Source of the DNA: an uncultured Gammaproteobacteria bacterium
Lineage (GTDB): Bacteria > Pseudomonadota > Gammaproteobacteria > Chromatiales > Chromatiaceae
DNA: 17,566 nucleotides
Assembly: GCA_937926265.1 (NCBI GenBank)
Contig: CALAZS010000242.1
Span: 1-17,566 of the forward strand
Reading direction: 5' to 3'
A program made the translations under genes and the position numbers. Positions 7,045-14,600 of the stretch are shown piece after piece. The notes below the pieces were generated by a model. That model was given only the letters and a program-made list of their open reading frames with translations. It was not told where the DNA came from and did not search any database. Numbering within the stretch: the first letter of the stretch is position 1; the number at the start of each line of letters is the position of its first letter.

Positions 7045-9234
7045 GTGTCCTCGGCAGCTACGGATCAATCTGTCTCTGCAAACATAGCAGATCTTCAGGA
7101 AACGGATGGTAAGCCCCGTTACCTGATCAGTAATTTTTGCTCTGATCTTGAAAACTATCTCCCTCCTGAGCAAATTCGCGAAGTCTACCGGGCTTATCTT
7201 TTTGGTGCTGAAGCCCACGCCGGTCAAAAACGCATGTCCGGCGAACCTTATATTTACCACCCCATCGCTGTTTCCCGCATTCTTTCCGAACTGCATATGG
7301 ACTACAAGTGCCTGATGGCAGCGATTCTCCATGACGTCATTGAAGATACGGGTACCGCCAAAGAAAAACTGATCGAGCTGTTTGATGAAGAGATTGCCGA
7401 TCTCGTTGATGGTGTCAGCAAACTGACCAACCTGGACTTTAAAAGCCGCGAAGAAATGCAGGCGGCCAACGTCCAGAAAATGCTGCTGGCGATGACCCGC
7501 GACATCCGCGTCATCCTGATAAAACTGGCAGACCGTCTACATAATATGCGTACCCTGGGCGTTATGCGTCCCGACAAGGCCAGGCGTATATCGCGCGAGA
7601 CTCTCGAAATCTATGCGCCAATTGCCGGGCGCCTGGGTATCTACACCATGCGTGTGGAACTTGAAAAGCTTGGTTTTCAGGCATATTACCCCTGGCGTTA
7701 CCGTATTATCGAGGATGCACTGAGGGACCTGCGTGGTAACCGCAGGGAAATTGTTGATCATATTGAATCGGCTATCTGTAATCGCCTTGAGCAGGAAGGT
7801 ATGAAAGGCGAAGTCATCGGCAGGGAAAAAAATATCAGCAGCATCTATCGCAAAATGAGTGAAAAACGCCTGAAGCTCAAAGACCTTGCTGATGTCTATG
7901 CTTTCCGGATCATTGTTGATGATGTTGATACCTGTTATCGCATTCTCGGTGTCGTACATAACCTCTATAAACCGGTACCGGGAAAATTCAAGGATTACAT
8001 TGCGATACCCAAGGCCAACGGTTACCAGTCATTGCACACGGTTCTGTTCGGTCCGCACGGGTTACCAATTGAGGTGCAGATTCGTTCAAGTGATATGGAC
8101 CGCATTGCTGAATCAGGCATTGCTGCTCACTGGCTTTACAAGCTGGATGGCCGGCATGATGAAGAGGCCAGCAATGCCGCTGCAGGCTGGTTGAATAACC
8201 TGCTGGAACTGCAGAAAGGCGCTGGTAATTCGGAAGAGTTTCTGGAGCATGTCAAAGTTGACCTGTTCCCGGATGAAGTTTATGTTTTTACGCCGCGCGG
8301 CAAAATTCTCAAGTTGCCCAAGGGTGCCACGGTTATTGATTTTGCCTATGCGGTGCACTCTGATGTCGGTAATCATTGTGTTGCTGCCCGCGTTGACCGT
8401 CGCCTGGTGCCGTTGCGTTCCCGCCTGTTTAACGGCCAGACAGTAGAAATTCTGACTTCAAGTAATGCCCGCCCAAGTCCTGCCTGGCTGGATGTGGTGA
8501 TAACCGGTAAAGCCAGGGCGAATATCCGGTCATTTCTTAAACAGCTTAAAAACCGCGAAGCGATTGAGCTTGGCAAAAGAATACTTGAAAAAGAACTCGA
8601 AATTTACGATGCCAGTATTGAAGATATTCCTGCTGAGACCAGGGAAAGTTATCTGAAAAACTTTGGGTTACCGAACTTTGATGCTGTGTATGAAGATATT
8701 GCCCTGGGCAATCGCATGGCATTAATGGTTGCCCGTCATATGATGGGTAACGATGCCGACATTCTCCTTGATGACAATGAACGCAAAAACCGGCCATTGG
8801 CGATTCGGGGTACCGAGGGCCTGGTGGTTAAATATGCCAAGTGCTGCAGGCCAATACCGGGTGATCCGATTGGTGCGATGTTCAGGCCGGGTACCGGGAT
8901 TGTTGTACATCACCGTGATTGTAAGAATCTGTCCAAGTCCAACAAGCAGGGTGACAGTTGGCTGGATGTGCAATGGGAAGAGGAGATGCAGGGTGAGTTT
9001 TCCACTGAAATTCGCGTTGAAGTCGGTAATCAGCGAGGTGTTCTGGCTGAAGTCGCTTCGACGATTTCAGATACTGATTCGAACATTGAGCATGTTCATA
9101 CAGAAGAAAGAGATGGCGTTACCACGGCCCTGACTTTCGTAATCACCACGCACGACCGGCAGCACCTTGCCAAAATTATGAAAAGGCTTAAGACATTATC
9201 GCCTGTTATCCGTATAATCAGACAAATGGCTTAA
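7045..9234 (+). CDS. spoT: Bifunctional (p)ppGpp synthetase/hydrolase SpoT
   Basis: A 729-residue RelA/SpoT protein, cytoplasmic, that makes and hydrolyses (p)ppGpp. HD hydrolase domain at about 45-200 with H72, H96-D97, E100-D101, D163 and N167, all intact. Synthetase domain about 230-370 with AFRIIVDD, KFKDY (314-318) and GYQSLHT (326-332). The KFKD motif is the basic form seen in bifunctional enzymes (usually Arg-x-Lys-Asp) rather than the acidic form of RelA. TGS domain about 405-466, conserved-Cys region with KYAKCC (596-601) and a C-terminal ACT domain (about 655-729). It is longer than E. coli SpoT (702) mainly through about 26 extra N-terminal residues before YLISNF. The start is GTG, with GGAA 7 bases upstream. 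A promoter candidate lies 5' of it. Confidence 0.97.
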   Translation: MSSAATDQSVSANIADLQETDGKPRYLISNFCSDLENYLPPEQIREVYRAYLFGAEAHAGQKRMSGEPYIYHPIAVSRILSELHMDYKCLMAAILHDVIEDTGTAKEKLIELFDEEIADLVDGVSKLTNLDFKSREEMQAANVQKMLLAMTRDIRVILIKLADRLHNMRTLGVMRPDKARRISRETLEIYAPIAGRLGIYTMRVELEKLGFQAYYPWRYRIIEDALRDLRGNRREIVDHIESAICNRLEQEGMKGEVIGREKNISSIYRKMSEKRLKLKDLADVYAFRIIVDDVDTCYRILGVVHNLYKPVPGKFKDYIAIPKANGYQSLHTVLFGPHGLPIEVQIRSSDMDRIAESGIAAHWLYKLDGRHDEEASNAAAGWLNNLLELQKGAGNSEEFLEHVKVDLFPDEVYVFTPRGKILKLPKGATVIDFAYAVHSDVGNHCVAARVDRRLVPLRSRLFNGQTVEILTSSNARPSPAWLDVVITGKARANIRSFLKQLKNREAIELGKRILEKELEIYDASIEDIPAETRESYLKNFGLPNFDAVYEDIALGNRMALMVARHMMGNDADILLDDNERKNRPLAIRGTEGLVVKYAKCCRPIPGDPIGAMFRPGTGIVVHHRDCKNLSKSNKQGDSWLDVQWEEEMQGEFSTEIRVEVGNQRGVLAEVASTISDTDSNIEHVHTEERDGVTTALTFVITTHDRQHLAKIMKRLKTLSPVIRIIRQMA

Positions 9235-9241
9235 AATTAAG

Positions 9242-9260
9242 AAAGCTGCTATTCAGCTTT
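9242..9260 (+). terminator. Possible weak terminator after spoT
   Basis: AAAGCTG (9242-9248) and CAGCTTT (9254-9260) form a perfect 7-bp inverted repeat with a 5-base loop just after spoT. It is A/T-rich, and the T-rich tract starts only about 13 bases later, so intrinsic termination would be inefficient. It could instead be a leader hairpin of the next gene. Confidence 0.25.
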
Positions 9261-9294
9261 GCTCCCAGTTTCACTTTTTGATCTTTCAGCAGTA

Positions 9295-10992
9295 ATGAAA
9301 TACAAAGTTTTGTCGTTTTTAGCTTTGATATCGGTTTTATCGAGCTCAATTTTTTCTATTAGTGTCCTGGCTGCTCAGGCTGATCCCAACACCGAAATTT
9401 CCACAATTGAATCCAACTCCAGGACTGAGTCACTCGATAAAGAAGAATCAGACTTTCTAAAAAAGAAAGGCGCAGTAACGATGTGTGTTGACCCTGACTG
9501 GATGCCAATGGAAAGAATCCATAACGGACGTCATGATGGTATCTCTGCTGATTTTATGAAATTGATCGAGGATTATATTGGAATTCCCATTCAGCTCGTA
9601 AAAACAGAAAGCTGGTCGGAAAGTATAGCGTTTGCCAAAGCAAGAAAATGCGACATATTTTCTTTGGCCATGTCGACACCCGAGCGTCTTCAATACATGT
9701 CCTTTACAACACCCTATTTAAGGCTTCCCCTGGTTCTGGCTACACGTAAGGAAACGTCCTATGTCTCGGATGTGAGCCTGTTAACCGAGGAAAAATTAGG
9801 CATTGTAGCGGGTTATGCTTTCGGCGAGATCCTCAGAAAACGATATCCGGATATGCAAATTACGGATGTCGCGTCTTTGAAAGAGGGATTGGTCAAAGTA
9901 GAAAATGGCGAATTGTATGGTGTTATTGATACCTTGGCATCGATAGGTTTTCTAATTCAACGGGGTTATCCGGAATTAAAAATTTCAGGCAAGTTTGATG
10001 AATACTGGGAACTCGGTGTTGGGATTAGAAATGATGAACCATTGCTGTTTTCTTCACTTGAAAAAGCAGTTTTACGGATCGATAAAAAAACAGCCCAGCA
10101 AATTTTAAACAGCTGGATTTCGGTAAAATATGAACAGGGCTTTGATTATGGTTTTTTATGGAAAGTATTAGCCATTATCCTGGCGGTTTTAGCCTTTATT
10201 TTTTACCGCCAGCATTTACTCAAACGCTACAACCAGGAACTGGTCAGGCAAATCGATGGGCGAACCAGGGACCTGGTGCGCGCCAAGGAAAAAGCTGAAG
10301 CCGCAAATAAAGAAAAAAGCCGCTTCCTGGCCAATATGTCTCATGAGTTAAGGACGCCAATGCATGCCATTCGTAGCTTTACCAAGCTTACCCTTAAGCG
10401 GGACCTGGATGCTAAAGCCCGTCATTTCCTGGAAAACATTGATGCAAGTACCGACAGGCTTACCCGGCTGTTAAATGACCTGCTGGATTTATCAAAATTA
10501 GAGTCCGGTAAAATGGAACTTGATCCTCAAAATTGCAACGTTAAAGAATTAATCGATAACACTGTTGAATCACTTGGTTCTTTGATTAAAGAACATCAGC
10601 TTCAGTTAGATGTATCCGGCCTTGATGAAATCAATGCAACAATAGATGTGAATCTTATCACCCAGGTCATTACCAACCTGCTTTCGAATGCCATTAAATA
10701 CAGTCCCGACTATGGGAAAATAATACTTGCCTGTTATGTTGATGGACAAAGATTGAAATTCAGTATCGAGGATGAAGGCCTTGGTGTGCCACCAGAAGAA
10801 CATGAGGCAATATTTGATTCATTCGTTCAAAGTTCAAAGACGAGATCCCAATCCGGCGGTACAGGACTGGGGTTGCCAATATCAAAAGAAATCGTTGAAC
10901 TGCATGCTGGAAAAATCTGGGTCCAGAGCCCTCCGCCCAACCAACCATGTGGTTCTGTCTTTAGCTTTGAAATTCCTCTGAAGCAAAACTAA
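9295..10992 (+). CDS. Sensor histidine kinase with periplasmic solute-binding (SBP_bac_3-like) domain
   Basis: A 565-residue inner-membrane kinase. From the ATG at 9295 it has a signal-type N-terminus (MKYKVLSFLALIS onward, likely cut after an Ala near residue 26), a periplasmic solute-binding family 3 domain (about 60-275: MCVDPDWMPME, HDGISADFMKLIEDYI, TPERLQYMSFTTPYL, LGIVAGYAFGE), a membrane helix about 287-305, a coiled coil, HisKA with H350 in MSHELRTP, and HATPase_c with NLLSNA (461-466), DEGLGVP (493-499) and GGTGLGL (521-527). It belongs to the broad group of kinases with EvgS/BvgS-like sensor domains, but has no receiver or HPt, and no response regulator follows. The frame opens at a TTG (9259), but that 12-residue extension would precede the signal sequence, so I prefer the ATG. 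It lies 60 bp after spoT and converges on the GGDEF-EAL gene. The ligand is unknown; amino acids are typical for the family. Confidence 0.88.
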   Translation: MKYKVLSFLALISVLSSSIFSISVLAAQADPNTEISTIESNSRTESLDKEESDFLKKKGAVTMCVDPDWMPMERIHNGRHDGISADFMKLIEDYIGIPIQLVKTESWSESIAFAKARKCDIFSLAMSTPERLQYMSFTTPYLRLPLVLATRKETSYVSDVSLLTEEKLGIVAGYAFGEILRKRYPDMQITDVASLKEGLVKVENGELYGVIDTLASIGFLIQRGYPELKISGKFDEYWELGVGIRNDEPLLFSSLEKAVLRIDKKTAQQILNSWISVKYEQGFDYGFLWKVLAIILAVLAFIFYRQHLLKRYNQELVRQIDGRTRDLVRAKEKAEAANKEKSRFLANMSHELRTPMHAIRSFTKLTLKRDLDAKARHFLENIDASTDRLTRLLNDLLDLSKLESGKMELDPQNCNVKELIDNTVESLGSLIKEHQLQLDVSGLDEINATIDVNLITQVITNLLSNAIKYSPDYGKIILACYVDGQRLKFSIEDEGLGVPPEEHEAIFDSFVQSSKTRSQSGGTGLGLPISKEIVELHAGKIWVQSPPPNQPCGSVFSFEIPLKQN

Positions 10993-11002
10993 AAAATAAA
11001 CT

Positions 11003-11034
11003 ACCACGGGTAAACCCGTGGTGTTTTCCCTTTA
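11003..11034 (+). terminator. Rho-independent terminator after the SBP-domain kinase
   Basis: ACCACGGG (11003-11010), loop TAAA, CCCGTGGT (11015-11022): a perfect 8-bp G+C-rich stem followed by GTTTTCCCTTT, 10 bases after the kinase stop codon. On the opposite strand the stem is followed by AGTTTATTTTTTAG, so it may terminate in both directions. Confidence 0.7.
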
Positions 11035-11038
11035 TCGA

Positions 11039-11069
11039 TGCCTGCGCGGAATAAATCCGCGCTACGGCA
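11039..11069 (-). repeat. REP-like GTAG hairpin, copy 1
   Basis: GCGCGGA (11044-11050), loop ATAAA, TCCGCGC (11056-11062) forms a perfect 7-bp stem, extended by TGCC (11039-11042) facing GGCA (11066-11069). On the minus strand the hairpin is preceded by GTAG (complement of CTAC, 11062-11065), the 5' tetranucleotide typical of REP elements mobilised by REP-associated tyrosine transposases. No such transposase is in the window. The assignment rests on shape and tetranucleotide only. Confidence 0.55.
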
Positions 11070-11103
11070 CTTAAGAGGGATAATCGCGGTTATCCCTCTT
11101 AAG
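11070..11103. repeat. Perfect 14-bp inverted repeat
   Basis: CTTAAGAGGGATAA (11070-11083) and TTATCCCTCTTAAG (11090-11103) are exact reverse complements around the 6-base centre TCGCGG. It lies between the two REP-like hairpins and touches the first. No T tract follows on either strand, so it is not a standard terminator; it could be a REP-cluster component, a mobile-element remnant or a stable RNA 3' end. Confidence 0.8.
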
Positions 11104-11125
11104 AATCACCCATCGCGCAAGGTAT

Positions 11126-11153
11126 CCCCGGCAAATGCCGGGGTCTTCGCTAC
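11126..11153 (-). repeat. REP-like GTAG hairpin, copy 2
   Basis: CCCCGGCA (11126-11133), loop AA (4 bases if the last A-T pair opens), TGCCGGGG (11136-11143): a perfect stem. On the minus strand it is preceded by GTAGCGAAGA (complement of 11144-11153), again placing GTAG 5' of the hairpin, in the same orientation as copy 1. The stem sequence differs from copy 1, so they are similar in form, not identical. Confidence 0.55.
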
Positions 11154-11159
11154 GCTAAT

Positions 11160-11185
11160 AAAAAAGTAAGAGTCAGTTAACTGAC
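11160..11185 (-). terminator. Probable terminator of the GGDEF-EAL gene
   Basis: The 14-base perfect palindrome GTCAGTTAACTGAC (11172-11185) spans the stop codon of the minus-strand gene and can fold as a 5-bp stem with a TTAA loop. On the minus strand it is followed by TCTTAC and six T (11165-11160). The stem is short, so efficiency is uncertain. Confidence 0.4.
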
Positions 11186-13561
11186 AGAATCCCGGCTGTT
11201 TGTTTGCGGATGCCAGACAGCAAAGTCTTGGCCTGCCTGTTTGTAGTCTTGCAGCCATTGCATGAATTGTCTTGATGGCATTGGTCTGCCAATTAAAAAG
11301 CCCTGTGCAATGTCGCATTTTATACGCTGCAAAAATTCAAACTGTTCCATGGTTTCTATGCCTTCCGCAACGGTTTGCATGTCAAGCTCATGCGACAGGG
11401 CGACAATTGCCGACGTCACTGCATCGTCATTTTTATCTACATTGATATCTGAAATAAAAGAGCGGTCGATTTTCAGGATGTCCACTTCATAGCGCTTAAG
11501 ATAACTGAGGGAGGAATAACCTGTTCCAAAGTCGTCAATCGCCAGATAAACACCAAGCTGTTCAAGTTTTTCAAGGTTGTTTTTGCTGATTCTTTCGTCA
11601 ATCAGTGTACTTTCAGTCAGCTCGATTTCGATAAACATCGGATCAAGTTGATGATACTTAAGTATGTTGCTGATAGTTTGTGGTAAGTCAGCCTGGCGAA
11701 GTTGTCGTGCTGCGAGGTTGACGGCTATTTTGAAAGAATTAAATCCCTCGGCATGAATGAAATTAACGGTTTTACAGGCTTCATTGAGAACCCATTCACC
11801 AACTTCAACAATGAGACCGGTTTCTTCAAGTACTGGAATAAACCTGGCGGGACTTACCATGTTCTGGTTGGGTAACCAGCGTAACAGGGCCTCGGCACCA
11901 ATAACATTACCGGTAGCCAGTTCAATTTGCGGCTGAAAATAAAGTTCAAACTCATCCCGTTCCAGTGCCATGCGTAAACCATTTTCGAGTTTAAGCTTAT
12001 CCTGCGCAATACGGTTCAGTTCTTCGGTAAAGAAATGGTAACTGTTGCGTCCATCTTCCTTGGCCAGGTACATGGCCGAATCAGCATTTCTTAGCAGGGT
12101 TTCGAAATCCTTGCCGTCATCTGGATACAGGGTAATGCCCATACTGGCAGACACAAAAATTTCATGGCCTTCAATATGAAAGACCTGGTTTAACTGGTAA
12201 AGAATATGATCTGCGACGGCAGCAATCTGGCTACTGTCTTCAAACTGATCGATCAGGATGATAAATTCATCACCACCCAGGCGGGCGACGGTATCGGAGG
12301 AGCGAATAAATTTCTTGATCCTCGTTGCCGCTTCAACCAGCAACTCATCACCGGCATGATGACCAAGCGCATCGTTTACGGATTTGAAATGATCCAGGTC
12401 CAGGTAAATCAATGCCACTTCATTTTTATTGCGTTCGGCCTGGGCCAGGGCATGATCAAGCCTGTCTTTAAACAGGTGGCGGTTAGGTAAGGTTGTCAGT
12501 GTGTCATAGTTGGCCAGGTAGGAAAGACGCTTCTCTGATTCTTTACGTTCTGTGATGTCGTAAATAATACTGGTCATACGAATAACGCCTGATTTGGGGT
12601 TATGTATCACCTGTCCACGTTGTTGGAAAACGCGTTCCTGGTTGGCTGGTAACCTGACCCTGGCTTCAATTTCGAACAATGACTGGTCTTCAATAGCTTG
12701 GTCGAATGCATTTTTGACACGCTCGCGGTCGTCTTCATGCAGTGCATGCAAGAAGGAGTTTTTTGATGGTAGCTGTTCCTTCGGGTCGATACCCAAAATA
12801 CTGTAGATGCCTTCAGACCAGTAATGTTGATCACTTTTTGAATCCCAGTCCCAGGTACCAAACTTGGCAATTTGCTGGGCTGTCTGAATAACTTCAGCGA
12901 GCTGGTTGGCCCGTTCTGCCGGTTTTGCGACATTGCTGTCTACCAGTAACACATAAATGAGTAACGAAGCGGCCAGGGCAGCAAAAAGGGTGGTCGTTAA
13001 TAGTTTTTCTTCATCGGTACGTTCAGCTTTTTTCTCATTAAGTTTGGCTTCACGGAACTCAACAAGGTCAGAGGTGATGCTTGATATTAACTCTACAGGC
13101 TCGTTTTCCAGCTCAGACATGAATGCATCAGCAACTATAGACGGATTCGTATCTGAACTGTTAAAAACCCGGAGTGCCTTCCTGAATTGTTTGCCTATGT
13201 TTTTGTGAATACCCTCTAATTTTTGAGTTTCTTCATGGATAACTATAATTTCTTCGGTATTGGATATAAGCGTTTGAATGGCTTTTTTAGTATTGCGTTC
13301 TGCCTGATAAAAATCCTGTAGGTATTGGTGGTAAGTCTCTTGTTGCTGACTTCTAAGCAGCATGTTTTTCCATGCATTGAGCTGCATGTTTATCAGTTTT
13401 TCAGCTTTGTGGGCATCTTCAACTGCGAGGTTGACATAATCTAGAATCGTTCGGCTTTGATCAATGCTTTCTTTGTAATAGTGCAATGTATAAAAACTGA
13501 TGGCACCCAGTATTAAGCAGGTAGCAACAAAAATTACCAGCAGTTTTGTTCTTATATTCAT
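11177..13561 (-). CDS. Membrane GGDEF-EAL c-di-GMP enzyme with helical periplasmic sensor and PAS domain
   Basis: A 794-residue inner-membrane protein combining c-di-GMP synthesis and breakdown domains. Membrane helix 1 at about 7-27; periplasmic region 28-188 that looks all-helical, with QLNAWKNMLLRS (60-71) resembling four-helix sensor modules of chemoreceptors; membrane helix 2 at about 188-207; PAS/PAC about 228-338 (ending YDITERK); GGDEF domain about 345-505 with intact GGDEF (429-433) and an inhibitory-site RxxD (R420-D423) at the usual 5-residue spacing; EAL domain about 522-775 with EALLRW (557-562), the E647/E650 segment (ELTES), DDFGTG (676-681), K697 and E733 in VAEGIE. Both active sites look complete, so either or both activities are possible. 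It begins 6 bp after the stop of the TupA-like gene with no Shine-Dalgarno, suggesting coupled translation and a ligand-sensing partnership. Net activity cannot be read from sequence. Confidence 0.93.
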   Translation of the reverse strand: MNIRTKLLVIFVATCLILGAISFYTLHYYKESIDQSRTILDYVNLAVEDAHKAEKLINMQLNAWKNMLLRSQQQETYHQYLQDFYQAERNTKKAIQTLISNTEEIIVIHEETQKLEGIHKNIGKQFRKALRVFNSSDTNPSIVADAFMSELENEPVELISSITSDLVEFREAKLNEKKAERTDEEKLLTTTLFAALAASLLIYVLLVDSNVAKPAERANQLAEVIQTAQQIAKFGTWDWDSKSDQHYWSEGIYSILGIDPKEQLPSKNSFLHALHEDDRERVKNAFDQAIEDQSLFEIEARVRLPANQERVFQQRGQVIHNPKSGVIRMTSIIYDITERKESEKRLSYLANYDTLTTLPNRHLFKDRLDHALAQAERNKNEVALIYLDLDHFKSVNDALGHHAGDELLVEAATRIKKFIRSSDTVARLGGDEFIILIDQFEDSSQIAAVADHILYQLNQVFHIEGHEIFVSASMGITLYPDDGKDFETLLRNADSAMYLAKEDGRNSYHFFTEELNRIAQDKLKLENGLRMALERDEFELYFQPQIELATGNVIGAEALLRWLPNQNMVSPARFIPVLEETGLIVEVGEWVLNEACKTVNFIHAEGFNSFKIAVNLAARQLRQADLPQTISNILKYHQLDPMFIEIELTESTLIDERISKNNLEKLEQLGVYLAIDDFGTGYSSLSYLKRYEVDILKIDRSFISDINVDKNDDAVTSAIVALSHELDMQTVAEGIETMEQFEFLQRIKCDIAQGFLIGRPMPSRQFMQWLQDYKQAGQDFAVWHPQTNSRDSVS

Positions 13562-13567
13562 GCCGTT

Positions 13568-14374
13568 TTATTTAACCGCAGTGTAAAGTTGATGATTATC
13601 ATGTTGAAAGCTTTCTATTGCTGAAATGCCCTGGTCGCTTTTGAGCCATTTTATAAAGTCACTGGCAGCCTGTGTGTTGATGTCGTCGTGTTTTTCAGGG
13701 TTTACCATGATTACGCTGTAATTGGTAAATAAATTATCAGGGTCTTCGGTTAATATTCGAAGAGAATTATCGTGGCGCATTACGAACGTGGCTCGGTCGA
13801 TTATGATGTAAGCACCTTCCTGTTCAGCAATTTTTAAACTGGTTGCCATGCTGGCACCTGTTTCGATGTACCAGTCTTCACCTACAGGGTCAAAGTTGAT
13901 TTTTTCCCATAGAGCCAATTCTTTCTGGTTGGTGCCGGAATCATCAGCACGTGAAATAAAAGGGGCTTCTTGAGTTCTTATTTTTTCTAGAGCCTCGTAA
14001 ATATCTGAAGAAGCAGAAATATTGGCAGGGTCATGATTAGGTCCTGCAATGACAAAGTCATTCCTCATCACGGTATGACGGTCAACGCCTAAGCCATCAT
14101 CCATAAACTTCTGCTCTGAAATGGGCGAGTTTACCCAGACCAAATCAACACGGCCGGTTCTGGCTAACCTGAGAGCTTTTCCGCTGCCAACAACCGTTTT
14201 ATCAATTGAATAGGTAAACTTTTGAGTGAATTCAGAAAGAACATGTTCAAGTAAACCGGAACTTTGTATTGAGGTCGTTGTGGCCAGCCGCAAAGAACCG
14301 GTTTCGGCATGGGCTAAATTGACACAATGCAGCACTATCAAACAATAAACAGCAAAATAATGTTTAAATGCCAT
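13568..14374 (-). CDS. TupA-like periplasmic substrate-binding protein (COG2998 type)
   Basis: A 268-residue protein with a signal peptide (MAFKHYFAVYCLIVLHC, cleavage likely after AHA at 21-23). The mature part matches the tungstate-binding TupA group: LATTTSIQSSGLL (30-42, with the TTTS motif 32-35), VGSGKAL (62-68), NDFVIAGP (105-112), SRADDSGTNQKELALW (141-156), WYIETGASM (168-176) and DRATF (193-197). The usual companions, a TupB-type permease and TupC-type ATPase, are absent; the next gene, 6 bp downstream, is the membrane GGDEF-EAL protein. It is therefore more likely a sensor subunit than a transporter component (inference). TupA-group proteins bind tungstate or related oxyanions; the ligand here is untested. 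Shine-Dalgarno AAGAGG (complement of 14381-14386) sits 6 bases before the ATG. The divergent upstream region holds inverted repeats that might regulate it. Confidence 0.9.
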   Translation of the reverse strand: MAFKHYFAVYCLIVLHCVNLAHAETGSLRLATTTSIQSSGLLEHVLSEFTQKFTYSIDKTVVGSGKALRLARTGRVDLVWVNSPISEQKFMDDGLGVDRHTVMRNDFVIAGPNHDPANISASSDIYEALEKIRTQEAPFISRADDSGTNQKELALWEKINFDPVGEDWYIETGASMATSLKIAEQEGAYIIIDRATFVMRHDNSLRILTEDPDNLFTNYSVIMVNPEKHDDINTQAASDFIKWLKSDQGISAIESFQHDNHQLYTAVK

Positions 14375-14422
14375 AACAATCCTCTTGGAAGGTAATTATT
14401 AAATGTTTGTTTTACTTGTTAC

Positions 14423-14451
14423 GGTTGATTAAACAAGAACTTGAATCAACC
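14423..14451. promoter_or_regulatory. Operator-like imperfect palindrome between the TupA-like gene and ridA
   Basis: GGTTGATT (14423-14430) pairs exactly with AATCAACC (14444-14451); inside, CAAG (14434-14437) pairs with CTTG (14440-14443), leaving one three-A bulge. It lies 49 bp upstream of the TupA-like start codon in a 226-bp divergent A+T-rich gap (14375-14600). Position and symmetry suit a transcription-factor site for the minus-strand unit. No confident -35/-10 pair is visible on either strand of this gap. Confidence 0.4.
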
Positions 14452-14466
14452 AGGAAAGTTTTTCCT
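14452..14466. repeat. Short inverted repeat adjoining the operator-like palindrome
   Basis: AGGAAA (14452-14457) and TTTCCT (14461-14466) are perfect reverse complements with a 3-base centre, directly adjoining the larger palindrome. It may be a second binding half or chance in A+T-rich DNA. Confidence 0.3.
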
Positions 14467-14600
14467 CCAAATAATGAACCCGAAACTGTATTTTTTTATT
14501 AAATCAATCTTTGTTGACGCAGCTTTGCATGGCAGGGCAAATGTGTGAGTATTTCAGCTTATTGTTTTTAATAATTAATTTAAACAACGGATAACCCAGG

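Noticed and set aside
7537..7959. 140-codon minus-strand frame inside spoT
   Set aside because: Complement of a strongly conserved coding region; no independent evidence.
10993..11176. CRISPR array
   Set aside because: The hairpins differ in sequence and lack regularly spaced identical repeats; no cas genes are present.
11106..11318. 70-codon minus-strand frame overlapping the end of the GGDEF-EAL gene and the hairpin cluster
   Set aside because: It reads out of frame through the EAL C-terminus and through REP-like hairpins; no coding signal.
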